This document shows positions 17,789 to 25,885 of a stretch of DNA of 64,000 nucleotides, in pieces. Source of the DNA: Cellulomonas dongxiuzhuiae (GTDB taxonomy: Bacteria; Actinomycetota; Actinomycetes; Actinomycetales; Cellulomonadaceae). Numbering within the stretch: position 1 is the stretch's first letter; each line of letters opens with the position of its first letter. The translations under genes were made by a program, and so were the position numbers. The stretch is taken from NCBI RefSeq assembly GCF_018623035.1, contig NZ_CP076023.1:1426001-1490000 (forward strand). The letters are read 5' to 3'. A model generated the notes under the pieces. That model did no database searches and was not told the origin of the DNA. It worked only from the letters and a program-made list of their open reading frames with translations.

Positions 17789-18802
17789 TCAGTCGCGGGT
17801 GGCGAGCGATCCGTCGGACGACGTGACGAGCCCCACCGCGGCGTCGCCCTGCCGCACGGCCTGACCGATGAGGGCGAAGTCGTAGGACTTGAACTCGCCG
17901 ACCGACAGGCCGTACGTCTCCTCGAGGCCGATCTGGCAGAACGGCCGCTCGGGGCACTCGGGCGGACCGGCGAGCACGACCTCGCCGCAGGTCGCCGCGA
18001 GGTCCGACAGCGTGGTCAGCTCGTGCTCGGCGGCGAACTCCGCGGTCACGGCGAACGCGTTCTGGTCCTGCGCGGCCGACGCGGCACCCACCACGAGGCC
18101 GCTCTCCTCGGCGAGCGGTTCCAGGGCGGTGACCGTCTCCTCGACGTCGCTGGACGCGACCGAGGGTGCGTCCGCACCGTTGACCTCGGCGTTGAGGTAG
18201 GTCACGAGCGTCGCCGCGTACTCGGGGACGACGGCGATCTCGCCGGACTGCAGCGCGGGCAGGTACGTCTCGCGCGCACCGATCGTCTGTGCCTGCGCGT
18301 CGAAGCCGGCGCTGCGCAGCACCTGCGCGTAGATCTCGGCGAGCGTGATGCTCTCGGAGAAGTTGGCAGCACCGACGGTCAGGCTCGTCCCGCTGCCGAC
18401 CGACGCGTCGGGCGACTCCAGGGACTCGTCGGTCACGAACTGGGCGGCGACCTCGGTCGGGGTGCGCCGCTCGACGTCGACGGCACGGTTGAGCTCGATG
18501 AGCCGGTCGGTGTCGAGCGCGGCCGACACGGCGTCGAGCAGCTCGACGACCTGCGGGTGGTCCGCCGCGGCCTGGGCGTTGATCGCCGGGATGACGTTGT
18601 CGGCGTTCTGCAGGCCCAGGTCGTCCTCGAGCACGACGAGCGTCTCGCCCGCGACGGGCTCGCAGGCCGGCGCCCCACCGGCCGCGCTGGTGGGGTCGGA
18701 CTCGGCCTGACCTCCTCCGGAGCCGGGCGTGCCGCACGCGCTGAGCGCGAGGACCGCGGCGGTCAGGACGCCGAGCGTGCGGGTCCGCGGGTTGGTGCGC
18801 AT
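17789..18802 (-). CDS. Glycine betaine/osmoprotectant-type ABC substrate-binding lipoprotein, apparently circularly permuted
   Basis: This 337-aa lipoprotein (lipobox LSAC, Cys23) is the ligand-binding part of an OpuC/ProX-type importer for quaternary ammonium compounds. Residues 140-337 carry the usual N-terminal part of the family: LTVGAANFSESITLAEIYAQ, TIGARETYLPALQSGEIAVVPEY, LSDLAATCGEVVLAGPPE and SYDFALIGQAVRQGDAAVG. It then stops after SSDGSLATRD, where normal members continue with a final lobe of about 80 aa. That missing lobe, LVVLEDDLGLQNADNVIPAI to TEVAAQFVTDE, is instead found at residues 55-126, before the normal N-terminus. The order is therefore signal, C-terminal lobe, linker, rest. 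The permutation call rests on my memory of the family. Extra cysteines (47, 272, 283, 289) may form disulfides. It is the last gene of the operon, 87 nt after the permease gene. Confidence 0.88.
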   Translation of the reverse strand: MRTNPRTRTLGVLTAAVLALSACGTPGSGGGQAESDPTSAAGGAPACEPVAGETLVVLEDDLGLQNADNVIPAINAQAAADHPQVVELLDAVSAALDTDRLIELNRAVDVERRTPTEVAAQFVTDESLESPDASVGSGTSLTVGAANFSESITLAEIYAQVLRSAGFDAQAQTIGARETYLPALQSGEIAVVPEYAATLVTYLNAEVNGADAPSVASSDVEETVTALEPLAEESGLVVGAASAAQDQNAFAVTAEFAAEHELTTLSDLAATCGEVVLAGPPECPERPFCQIGLEETYGLSVGEFKSYDFALIGQAVRQGDAAVGLVTSSDGSLATRD

Positions 18803-18889
18803 CGGAGGTCTCCTGTCATGGGTACGGCACGGGTGGCGCGGGGGTGCGGCCGGGCGACCTGTCGGCTGCGGGACCGGGAAGAGCGGTGG

Positions 18890-19660
18890 TCAGGGAGACG
18901 GCGCGGGATCATTCGATCCGTCTGCGGCGCCGACGGCAACCGGAAGCGCCCGCGTGCGTCGAGGGCCGGGCCGGGCGTCCGTGGCCGTGGCACGCGTGCG
19001 GCTCCGGAGCCCGCGCGGTGTCACGACGCGCTCGAGGACCGCGAGCAACCCCTCGACGAGCAGGCACAGGCCGGCCACCAGGATCCCCCCGGCGAGTGCC
19101 TTGCCGTAGCGCTGCGTGGCGAAGCCGCTGACCACGACGGTGCCGAGGCTCGTGCCGCCGACCAGGGCGGCGAGCGGAACCGTCGCGAGCACCTGCACGG
19201 CGCCCGTGCGGATCCCCGCGGCGATCAGCGGCACCGCGAGCGGCACCTCGACCGACCACATCACGCGGGCACCGGACATCCCCAGCCCGCGCGCGGCGTC
19301 GCGCGCGTCCGGGTCGACGCCCCCGACGCCGGTCACGGCGTTGGCGAGGATCGGCGGCACCGCGAAGACGGCGCACGCGAGGGCGGTGGCCGTGTTGCCG
19401 AACCATCCGGTCGCGGCGAGCAGGGTGAGGAGGGCCAGCGTCGGCAGCGCACGCGTCGTGTTCGCGACCACCACGCCGACGGTCGCCCCGCGCCCGCGGT
19501 GACCGAGCCAGAGCCCGACGGGCAGCGCGACGAGGAGCGCGACGGCGACGGCGACGGCCGACACCTCGAGGTGCGTGCGGGTCAGGGCGAGCACGCCCTG
19601 CCGCCCGGTCCAGTTGAGGGGGTCGTTGAGCCAGCGCACCGCCTCGGTCAGGACGTCCAC
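18890..19660 (-). CDS. Osmoprotectant ABC transporter permease (second)
   Basis: The 256-aa inner-membrane permease has five or six helices and the EAA-loop pattern DPDARDAARGLGMSGARVMWSVEVPLAVPLI that contacts the ATPase. NTTRALPTLALLTLLAATG and VLATVPLAALVGGTSLGTVVVSGF are typical of OpuCB/OpuCD/ProW-like subunits. The start is GTG 19660 (VDVLTEAVRWLNDP); the frame is open far upstream but that part is a shadow of the first permease gene. It overlaps that gene by 13 bp, so translation should be coupled. A basic S/T/R-rich tail of about 40 residues follows the last helix. Confidence 0.9.
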   Translation of the reverse strand: MDVLTEAVRWLNDPLNWTGRQGVLALTRTHLEVSAVAVAVALLVALPVGLWLGHRGRGATVGVVVANTTRALPTLALLTLLAATGWFGNTATALACAVFAVPPILANAVTGVGGVDPDARDAARGLGMSGARVMWSVEVPLAVPLIAAGIRTGAVQVLATVPLAALVGGTSLGTVVVSGFATQRYGKALAGGILVAGLCLLVEGLLAVLERVVTPRGLRSRTRATATDARPGPRRTRALPVAVGAADGSNDPAPSP

Positions 19661-20373
19661 GCGGCCTCCTCGGATGCGCTCGCAGGCGGGGTCGCCGCCG
19701 CCGAGGAGCGCCGCCACGGCGTCAGGACGCGACCCAGCAGGGCGAGCGCGAGGTCGGCGACGAGCGCCAGCACCAGGCACAGCACCGTGGCCGTCATGAC
19801 CTCGGCGTGGTAGTTGCTGCGAAAGCCGCGGAACATCAGCTGGCCGAGGCCGCCGTACCCGACGACGACACCGACCGTGACGAGCGCGACGGTGCTCACC
19901 GTCGCCAGCCGGAGGCCCGCGACGACGGCCGGGACCGCCTGCGGCAGCTCGACGCCCAGCAGCAGGCGCAGGCGGCCGTAGCCCATGCCCCGGGCGGCGT
20001 CGCGCACCGCGGGGTCGACGCCCTGCAGCCCGGCCAGCGTGTTGCGCACGAGCACCAGCAGCGCGTAGAGGACGAGCCCGATGAGCACGGTGGTGCGTCC
20101 GATGCCGGTCACGGGCGCGAGCACCGCGAACAGCGCGAGCGACGGGACCGTGTACAGCACGCCCGTCGTGGCCAGCACCGGACCGGCGAGCCGCGGGCGG
20201 GCGTGCGCGAGCGCCGCGAGTGGCAGGGCCACGACGAACGCGATGAGCACGGCCTGCACGGTCAGCGACGCGTGCTGCTGGGTGTAGCGCAGCACGTCGG
20301 ACCCGTTGCGCTCGAGGTAGTCCCACGAGAACCACGGGTTGGCGACGGTCGTGACGGCCTGACCGGACGGCAT
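19648..20373 (-). CDS. Osmoprotectant ABC transporter permease (first)
   Basis: This 241-aa permease starts MPSGQAVTTVANPWFSWDYLERN and has the OpuC-type core: LPLAALAHARPRLAGPVLATTGVLYTVPSLALFAVL, RNTLAGLQGVDPAVRDAARGMGYGRLRLLLGVELPQAVPAV (EAA loop) and VGVVVGYGGLGQLMF. I chose ATG 20373; a GTG 30 nt upstream (MSVPVSRFER) is an alternative. It is the first gene of a three-gene operon (permease, permease, binding protein). It is divergent from the ATPase gene across an 87-bp gap that should hold both promoters. Confidence 0.9.
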   Translation of the reverse strand: MPSGQAVTTVANPWFSWDYLERNGSDVLRYTQQHASLTVQAVLIAFVVALPLAALAHARPRLAGPVLATTGVLYTVPSLALFAVLAPVTGIGRTTVLIGLVLYALLVLVRNTLAGLQGVDPAVRDAARGMGYGRLRLLLGVELPQAVPAVVAGLRLATVSTVALVTVGVVVGYGGLGQLMFRGFRSNYHAEVMTATVLCLVLALVADLALALLGRVLTPWRRSSAAATPPASASEEAAWTS

Positions 20374-20446
20374 GCGCTCGAACCTACTGACGGGGACCGA
20401 CACCCGCGCGCGGGACGCCCGGCGCGCGGGTGTCGGCGGCTGCCGC

Positions 20447-20452
20447 TAGCGT
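20447..20452 (+). promoter_or_regulatory. Candidate -10 of the osmoprotectant ATPase gene (leaderless)
   Basis: TAGCGT lies 8 nt before the GTG at 20461, in the divergent gap between ATPase and permease genes. Confidence 0.45.
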
Positions 20453-20460
20453 CGCTGGGC

Positions 20461-21552
20461 GTGACGCCGTCCGTACCCGGAGCCGACCGGAGCACGACCG
20501 CGCACGCGAGCGCGCCCACGAGCGTCGCCGGGGCCGACGAGGGGCACACCGTCGCGATCCGGTTCGACTCCGTGCGCAAGGAGTACGCGGGATCGGTCGC
20601 GGTCGACGACCTGTCGCTCGCGGTGCGCGAGGGCGAGCTGCTCGTGCTCGTCGGGGCGTCCGGCTGCGGCAAGTCGACGACGCTGCGGATGGCCAACCGT
20701 CTCGTCGAGCCGACCGCCGGGCGCATCGTGCTGGGCGACGAGGACGTCACCGACGTCGACCCCGTCGCCCTGCGGCGCCGCATCGGCTACGTCATCCAGA
20801 ACGTGGGCCTCTTCCCGCACCGCACGGTCGCCCAGAACGTCGCGACGGTGCCCACGCTCGTGGGGTGGGACCGTCGGCGCACGCGCGACCGCGTCGCGGA
20901 GCTCCTCACGCTCGTCGGGCTCGAGCCCGCCCGGTACGCCCGACGCTGGCCGCACGAGCTGTCCGGCGGGGAGCGTCAGCGCGTCGGCGTGGCCCGGGCG
21001 CTCGCGACGGACCCGCCGGTGCTCCTCATGGACGAGCCCTTCGGGGCCGTCGACCCGGTGGGGCGTGCGCGCCTGCAGCAGGAGTTCAGCCGCCTGCAGC
21101 GCGACCTCGGGACGACCGTGATGATGGTCACGCACGACATCGACGAGGCCGTCCGCATGGCCGACCGTGTCGTCGTCCTGAGCCGCGGGGCGCGTGTGGA
21201 GCAGCTTGCGTCCCCGCTGGAGGTCGTCGCGCGGCCCGCGACCGAGACGGTCGCGGGCCTCGTCGGACGCGGTCGCACGGCGCGCCTGCTCGCCCTCGGC
21301 CGGCTGGAGCCGGCGGACCTCGACGCACCGCGCGAGGACGACGGCTCGGGGCACGCCCGTCCCGGACCTTCCGTGCGGCTCGGAGCCGAGCTGGGCGACG
21401 TCGTCACCGCGCTGACCGCCGCCGTCGAGTGCCCCGACGGGACGACCGTGGGGGTCCTCGACGAGGCGGGACGGCACGTGGGGACGGCGTCGGCCGCGAG
21501 CGTCGTGCGGGCGCTGCACCGTCTCACCGCGGCGGGCGGCGCACGCGCCTGA
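20461..21552 (+). CDS. Osmoprotectant ABC transporter ATP-binding protein
   Basis: The 363-aa cytoplasmic ATPase powers the importer encoded divergently at 17.8-20.4 kb. Motifs are LVGASGCGKSTTLRMANRL (Walker A), VIQNVGLFPHRTVAQNV (Q loop), ELSGGERQRVGVARALATDPPVLLMDEPFGAVDP (signature and Walker B) and VTHDIDEAVRMADRV (H loop), matching the OpuCA/ProV group. After residue 260 it has a diverged region of about 100 aa with one CBS-like stretch (DVVTALTAAVECPDGTTVGVLDEAGRHVG), which in relatives senses ionic strength. The GTG at 20461 is supported by a TAGCGT hexamer 8 nt before it. Confidence 0.93.
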   Translation: MTPSVPGADRSTTAHASAPTSVAGADEGHTVAIRFDSVRKEYAGSVAVDDLSLAVREGELLVLVGASGCGKSTTLRMANRLVEPTAGRIVLGDEDVTDVDPVALRRRIGYVIQNVGLFPHRTVAQNVATVPTLVGWDRRRTRDRVAELLTLVGLEPARYARRWPHELSGGERQRVGVARALATDPPVLLMDEPFGAVDPVGRARLQQEFSRLQRDLGTTVMMVTHDIDEAVRMADRVVVLSRGARVEQLASPLEVVARPATETVAGLVGRGRTARLLALGRLEPADLDAPREDDGSGHARPGPSVRLGAELGDVVTALTAAVECPDGTTVGVLDEAGRHVGTASAASVVRALHRLTAAGGARA

Positions 21553-21645
21553 CCGCCGCGCCCGACCGGTCCGGCGGCGGCGAGGTGCAGCCGGTGCGTC
21601 GACCGCGCGTCACGCGGCGGCAGCGTGCGCGACACACCGCGTGGG

Positions 21646-21651
21646 TACAGT
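21646..21651 (+). promoter_or_regulatory. Candidate -10 of the ATP-grasp gene (leaderless)
   Basis: TACAGT is followed by 7 nt and the GTG at 21659. Confidence 0.55.
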
Positions 21652-21658
21652 GCGAGGT

Positions 21659-22582
21659 GTGAGCGAACCCACCGCACGTCTTGCCCTTGCCACGTGCGCC
21701 CAGCTGCCGCAGCTCGACCCCGACGACCTCCCGCTGCGGGCCGCGCTGACCGAGCGCGGCGTCCCCACGGACGTCGTCGTGTGGGACGACCCGACGGTGG
21801 ACTGGTCGGCGTACCCGCACGTGCTCATCCGCTCCACGTGGGACTACACGGACCGGCCCACGCAGTTCGCCGACTGGACCCGCCGGGTCGAGCGCACGTC
21901 GAAGCTGCTCAACCCCGCCGACGTCGTCGCCTGGAACATCGACAAGACCTACCTGCGCGATCTCGAGCAGCGCGGGATCCCGATCGTCCCGACGATCTGG
22001 CTCGACCCCGAGCGCAACCTCGACGCCCGGGCGATCCACACACGCTTCCCCGCGTTCGGCGACTTCGTCATCAAGCCGACCGTCAGCGCCGGCTCGCGCG
22101 ACACCGGCCGCTACGACGCGGGGCAGACCCCGTCGCGGTCCCTCGCCATCACGCACGCCAAGAACCTGCTGGCCGTGGGCCGGCGCGTCATGCTGCAGCG
22201 CTACCTGACCCAGGTCGACACGCACGGCGAGAGCGCGCTGGTGTACGTCGACGGAGCGTTCAGCCACGCGGTCCGCAAGGAGCCGCTGCTGGAGGGTCCG
22301 TACCGGGCGGGGGAGAAGGAGGGCGTGCTCTTCCGTGAGCGCGTCCTGGCCGCGCGTGACGTGACCGAGCAGGAGCGTGCGGTCGGCGACCTGGTCGTCG
22401 AGGAGCTCGGCAAGGTGTTCCCCGACCGCGCGCCGCTGCTGTACACGCGCGTCGACCTGATCCCCGACGACGAGGGTCGCCCCGTCGTCCTCGAGGTCGA
22501 GCTCGCGGAGCCCGCGCTGTTCTTCGAGCACGCCCCCGGCGCGGCCGAGCGGTTCGCGGACGCGGTCGCCGCGCGGTTGTGA
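21659..22582 (+). CDS. ATP-grasp domain protein
   Basis: The 307-aa protein resembles stand-alone ATP-grasp ligases that couple ATP hydrolysis to carboxylate-amine bond formation. Typical pieces are STWDYTDRPTQFADW and NKT-like DKTYLRDL in the N-terminal part, DFVIKPTVSAGSRDTGRYD in the nucleotide-binding region, VMLQRYLTQVDTHGESALVYVDG and LLYTRVDLIPDDEGRPVVLEVELAEPALFF with metal ligands near the C-terminus. The substrates are unknown and no amino-acid or peptide pathway genes adjoin it. The GTG at 21659 is favoured by the upstream TACAGT over an in-frame GTG 18 nt earlier. Confidence 0.85.
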   Translation: MSEPTARLALATCAQLPQLDPDDLPLRAALTERGVPTDVVVWDDPTVDWSAYPHVLIRSTWDYTDRPTQFADWTRRVERTSKLLNPADVVAWNIDKTYLRDLEQRGIPIVPTIWLDPERNLDARAIHTRFPAFGDFVIKPTVSAGSRDTGRYDAGQTPSRSLAITHAKNLLAVGRRVMLQRYLTQVDTHGESALVYVDGAFSHAVRKEPLLEGPYRAGEKEGVLFRERVLAARDVTEQERAVGDLVVEELGKVFPDRAPLLYTRVDLIPDDEGRPVVLEVELAEPALFFEHAPGAAERFADAVAARL

Positions 22583-22648
22583 CGCGTCTCGCACACCCCC
22601 GGGCCCGCCCCGGGGCGGATGCGTGACGAAGGTCGGCGCCGCACCCGC

Positions 22649-22654
22649 TACACT
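22649..22654 (+). promoter_or_regulatory. Candidate -10 upstream of tRNA-His
   Basis: TACACT lies about 80 nt before the tRNA-His 5' end, so a sizeable 5' leader would have to be removed by RNase P. No good -35 is visible. Confidence 0.3.
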
Positions 22655-22733
22655 CATCGTCGGCCCGGCGCGCGCGTCGGACCAGGTGCAGGACGGCCGG
22701 ACTCCCTCGGGATCCCGGTCCGACGGCACCGCG

Positions 22734-22807
22734 GTGGCTATAGCTCAGCTAGGTAGAGCACCTGGTTGTGGTCCAGGGGGTCGCGGGTTCAAGTCCCGTT
22801 AGCCACC
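22734..22807 (+). tRNA. tRNA-His (anticodon GTG)
   Basis: The cloverleaf is acceptor GTGGCTA/TAGCCAC, anticodon stem CCTGG/CCAGG with loop TTGTGGT (anticodon GTG) and T arm GCGGG/CCCGT. The preceding base is G (22733), which gives the G-1 typical of tRNA-His opposite discriminator C. CCA is not fully encoded. Confidence 0.96.
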
Positions 22808-22814
22808 CAGCAGT

Positions 22815-22846
22815 CGCAGGGCGTCGACCTCGGTCGGCGCCCTGCG
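22815..22846. terminator. Hairpin between tRNA-His and orn
   Basis: CGCAGGGCG (22815-22823) pairs with 22838-22846. It can serve as terminator for both convergent transcription units. Confidence 0.75.
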
Positions 22847-22857
22847 GCGTTCCTGGG

Positions 22858-23553
22858 TCACGCCCCGGGGAGCACACCCCGCTTGACGCTCGTCGCGACG
22901 ACGTCGGCCGCGATCCTGCGCGCCTGGCCCGAGTCCGGCCCGGGGGCGGCGGGCAGCAGCGCCGCCCGGTAGTAGCGCAGCTCGTCGATGCTCTCGAGGA
23001 TGTCGGCGAGCGCGCGGTGGCCGCCGTTCTTCTCGGGCGCGGCGAAGTACACACGGGGGTACCAGCGGCGCGCGAGCTCCTTGATGGAGGAGACGTCGAC
23101 GATCCGGTAGTGCAGGTGCCCGACGAGCTCGGGCATGTCGCGGTCCAGGAACGCCTTGTCGGTGCCCACCGAGTTGCCCGCGAGGGGAGCCTTGCCGGCG
23201 TCGGGGACCCAGGTGCGGATGTAGTCGAGGACCTGCGCCTGCGCGTCGGCCAGGCTCACGCCGTGCTCGAGCTCGGGGAGCAGCCCCGAGGTCGTGTGCA
23301 TGGTGCGGACGAAGTCGCCCATCTGCGCGAGCGCCTCCGGCGGCGGGGCGACGACGACGTCGACGCCGTCCCCCAGGACGTTGAGCTCGGAGTCGGTCAC
23401 CACGGCCGCGACCTCCACGAGGGCGTCGTGGGCCAGGTCCAGGCCGGTCATCTCGCAGTCCACCCACACGATGCGGTCGGTGCTGGAGTGCGTGCCACCC
23501 GGGGGAGCGGCGGTGGTGGCAGTGGTCGGTGCGTCGTCGGCGGTGCTCGTCAC
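22858..23553 (-). CDS. orn: Oligoribonuclease
   Basis: Orn degrades RNA di- and short oligonucleotides (including pGpG) to mononucleotides and is often essential. It has the complete DEDDh set: [11 protein letters not shown] (D, E), [17 protein letters not shown] (D) and [13 protein letters not shown] (H, D), with [13 protein letters not shown] between. The 231-aa length includes an A/T-rich N-terminal extension of about 25 residues that is absent from E. coli Orn; the GTG at 23553 is supported by TAGTCT ending 6 nt before it. An internal start is possible but would lack these signals. Confidence 0.95.
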   Translation of the reverse strand: MTSTADDAPTTATTAAPPGGTHSSTDRIVWVDCEMTGLDLAHDALVEVAAVVTDSELNVLGDGVDVVVAPPPEALAQMGDFVRTMHTTSGLLPELEHGVSLADAQAQVLDYIRTWVPDAGKAPLAGNSVGTDKAFLDRDMPELVGHLHYRIVDVSSIKELARRWYPRVYFAAPEKNGGHRALADILESIDELRYYRAALLPAAPGPDSGQARRIAADVVATSVKRGVLPGA

Positions 23554-23559
23554 CTCGAC

Positions 23560-23565
23560 AGACTA
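23560..23565 (-). promoter_or_regulatory. Candidate -10 of orn (leaderless)
   Basis: On the minus strand TAGTCT is followed by 6 nt and the GTG of orn. Confidence 0.55.
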
Positions 23566-23578
23566 GGACCAGCGCACG

Positions 23579-23887
23579 TCACCGGTCGTCGGGCGACGGG
23601 TCGCGGCGCGTCCCGGCCCCGTCGTCGCGGGTGGTGGTCGGTGGTCCCGGCACCAGCGGCAGGGTCGCAGCCAGGGCCGTCGCGACGACCGTGAGGACGG
23701 CCGCGGCGGCACCCAGCGCCCGCGCCGACTCCCACGAGGTGCCCGCCCACAGCGTCGCACCCAGGACCATGCCGCCCGCGAGCGCACCGACGACCACCCG
23801 GCCCAGCCAGCGCAGCGCCGCGCGTGCGGCCCGGACGTACCAGGGGGGCCGCGGTGCGGTGGCGGCGCCGTCGTGGCGGCCCATCAC
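23579..23887 (-). CDS. Hypothetical two-helix membrane protein
   Basis: The 102-aa product has a basic N-terminal part (WYVRAARAALRWLGR), two hydrophobic helices at about residues 31-48 and 57-79 with a short loop AGTSWESARA, and a polar acidic tail. It therefore looks like a small inner-membrane protein with both ends in the cytoplasm. I do not recognise a family. Its 3' end lies just before the orn promoter on the same strand. The start is either GTG 23887 or ATG 23884. Confidence 0.55.
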   Translation of the reverse strand: MMGRHDGAATAPRPPWYVRAARAALRWLGRVVVGALAGGMVLGATLWAGTSWESARALGAAAAVLTVVATALAATLPLVPGPPTTTRDDGAGTRRDPSPDDR

Positions 23888-23938
23888 GCGCGACGCCCGC
23901 CCGCGGCGGGGACGCAGCGGGCGGGCGTGAGCACGGGG

Positions 23939-24139
23939 TCATGGTGCCACGGGTCGGGCCGTCGGTGCCGTCGGCCGTCCGGGGGGCGTCCGGCGGGTGC
24001 CGGACCCGGGATCCGGCGGTCGGCCGCGGGCGTCGTCCCGGGACCGTGGGACCGGCTCGCGCGTGCCCTGCCGGGTCGAGCGACGCAGCAGGGCGACCTG
24101 GTCCTGCCGGTGGAGCTCGAAGGTGCTGAGGGGGTGCAT
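23939..24139 (-). CDS. Small basic protein starting MHPLSTFELHR (66 aa)
   Basis: This short gene is recognised mainly by its excellent translation signal: AGGAGG lies 5 nt before the ATG at 24139. The product starts MHPLSTFELHRQDQVALLRR and then becomes a basic, P/R/T-rich tail. Similar N-termini (MHPxxxxELHRxRxxELLR) recur as tiny proteins in many actinobacteria. I know no function for them. The frame extends 75 nt further upstream, but there is no start signal there. Confidence 0.65.
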   Translation of the reverse strand: MHPLSTFELHRQDQVALLRRSTRQGTREPVPRSRDDARGRPPDPGSGTRRTPPGRPTAPTARPVAP

Positions 24140-24322
24140 GGTGTCCTCCTGCGGACATGACGGGTCGCACCCGCAAGGGGTGTGGCTCGTGGTGGATGGG
24201 TGCTTCCAGGGCACCAGAGCGCAGGGGGTCGTGTCATCACATTTCCGGCGTCACGGCGGGCGTGGCAGGATGCCAGGCGTCCACCGGTGGGTCGCCCGCC
24301 GCCGCATCCCGCTGGAGGTGAC

Positions 24323-25885
24323 GTGACGTCACGAGAGCCCGTGCTACCGGCGGTGCGGCCGGAGCACGACGTCGCTGCGCCCGCGGACGTCACCGCGCCG
24401 CAGGACGTCACCGCGCCGCAGGACGTCACCGCGCCGCAGGACGTCACCGCGCCGCAGGACGAGACCGAGACGCCCGCGGCCCCGCGACCTTCGTGGCGGG
24501 AGCGCGGTCACCGCGTCGCGCGGGTGTGGGCGCTGCCCGCGGGCGTCGGGCTGCTCGTCGCGACGCTCTACACGGTGTACTCCGTGGCCCAGTGGCGGGC
24601 GTTCGTGGTCCGCTCGTGGGACCTGGGGATCTTCACGCAGCTCGCCTCGCGGTACGCGGGGCTCGAGGCGCCGATCGTCCACATCAAGGGCCCGGACTAC
24701 CACCTGCTGGGCGACCACTTCCACCCGCTGCTGGTGCTGCTCGGGCCGGTGTACGCGGCGTTCCCGCACGCCCTGACGCTGCTGGTGCTGCAGAACGTGC
24801 TCTTCGGTGTCGCGGCCGCCGTCGTCACGCGGGCCGCCGTGCCGTTGCTGGGGCGCGTGGTCGGCGGGCTCGTCGGTGTCGCGTTCGGGCTGAGCTGGGG
24901 GCTGCAGTACGCGGTGGAGGCCCAGTTCCACGAGATCGCGTTCGCGGTCCCGCTGCTCGCGATCGCCCTGGTGGCGGTGCTGCGCGAGCAGTGGCGCACG
25001 GCCGTCGTCGCCGGTGCCCTGCTCGCGCTCGTCAAGGAGGACCTCGGCCTGACGACGGCGGTGCTGGGCGTCGTCATCGCGTGGCGCGCGCGCAGGCCCG
25101 CTCTGCTGTGGCTCTCGGCGTGGGGCGTCGCGGGGTTCGTCCTGGCGACGCGCGTCGTGCTGCCCCGGCTCAACCCCGAGGGCGAGTGGGCGTACGGGTC
25201 CCGGCTCGACCTGGCCGCCGCGCTGTCGGACCCGCTGGCGCTGTACGCGCCGGCCAAGGGCTACACGCTGTGGCTGCTGGTCGTCGTCACCGGGGCGATC
25301 GCGCTGCGCTCCCCGTTCCTGCTCCTGGCCCTGCCGACCCTGGCCTGGCGCTTCCTGTCGGCCGAGCCGGGCTACTGGGAGCCGACGTGGCACTACAGCG
25401 CCGTGCTCCTGCCCATCGCGTTCGTGGCGATGCTCGACGGCATCGACCGAGCGCGGCGGGGACGCGTGCGCTGGCTGCGCCACTACAGCCGGTACGCGCC
25501 GGTCGTGGGCCTGACGGCGTCCCTCATGCTGATCCCGCAGCTTCCTCTGTGGCAGCTGACGAACCCGGGCCTGCACTTCGGTGCGCCGCGCGCCCAGGCC
25601 GCCCGCGACACGCTCGCGGTCATCCCCGACGACGTCGTCGTGGAGACGGACGTCGGCCTGATGTCGTACCTCGTCGACCGCACGGACGTGTACTACCTGG
25701 GCAACCGCAACCCCGTCCCGGACTACCTGCTGATCGACCGCCAGGGCGGCGGGACGCCGCAGGAGTGGGGCGACGTGCTGCAGGTGGCCCAGCTGCTGCA
25801 CCCCGGCGTGCCGTTCGAGGTCGTGCACGTGCAGGACGGGTACGAGGTGGCGCGGCACGTGGGCACGTCCGCGGTCGATGACTGA
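24323..25885 (+). CDS. DUF2079 multipass membrane protein
   Basis: The 520-aa protein belongs to the DUF2079 family of polytopic proteins, whose fold resembles glycosyltransferases of the C superfamily. The first 60 residues are cytoplasmic and contain four DVTAPQ repeats. About ten helices follow, with the family motifs VRSWDLGIFTQLASRYAG (helix 1-2 loop) and GDHFHPLLVLLGPVYAAFP, where the D and H residues are conserved. The soluble C-terminal part (VVETDVGLMSYLVDRTDVYYLG) is probably outside the cell. The start is GTG 24323, preceded by GGAGG. It overlaps the next gene by 8 bp. The substrate is unknown. Confidence 0.85.
   Translation: MTSREPVLPAVRPEHDVAAPADVTAPQDVTAPQDVTAPQDVTAPQDETETPAAPRPSWRERGHRVARVWALPAGVGLLVATLYTVYSVAQWRAFVVRSWDLGIFTQLASRYAGLEAPIVHIKGPDYHLLGDHFHPLLVLLGPVYAAFPHALTLLVLQNVLFGVAAAVVTRAAVPLLGRVVGGLVGVAFGLSWGLQYAVEAQFHEIAFAVPLLAIALVAVLREQWRTAVVAGALLALVKEDLGLTTAVLGVVIAWRARRPALLWLSAWGVAGFVLATRVVLPRLNPEGEWAYGSRLDLAAALSDPLALYAPAKGYTLWLLVVVTGAIALRSPFLLLALPTLAWRFLSAEPGYWEPTWHYSAVLLPIAFVAMLDGIDRARRGRVRWLRHYSRYAPVVGLTASLMLIPQLPLWQLTNPGLHFGAPRAQAARDTLAVIPDDVVVETDVGLMSYLVDRTDVYYLGNRNPVPDYLLIDRQGGGTPQEWGDVLQVAQLLHPGVPFEVVHVQDGYEVARHVGTSAVDD
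24386..24457 (+). repeat. Four perfect 18-bp tandem repeats (DVTAPQ)
   Basis: GACGTCACCGCGCCGCAG is repeated four times with no mismatch in the cytoplasmic N-terminal region of the DUF2079 gene. Confidence 0.95.
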
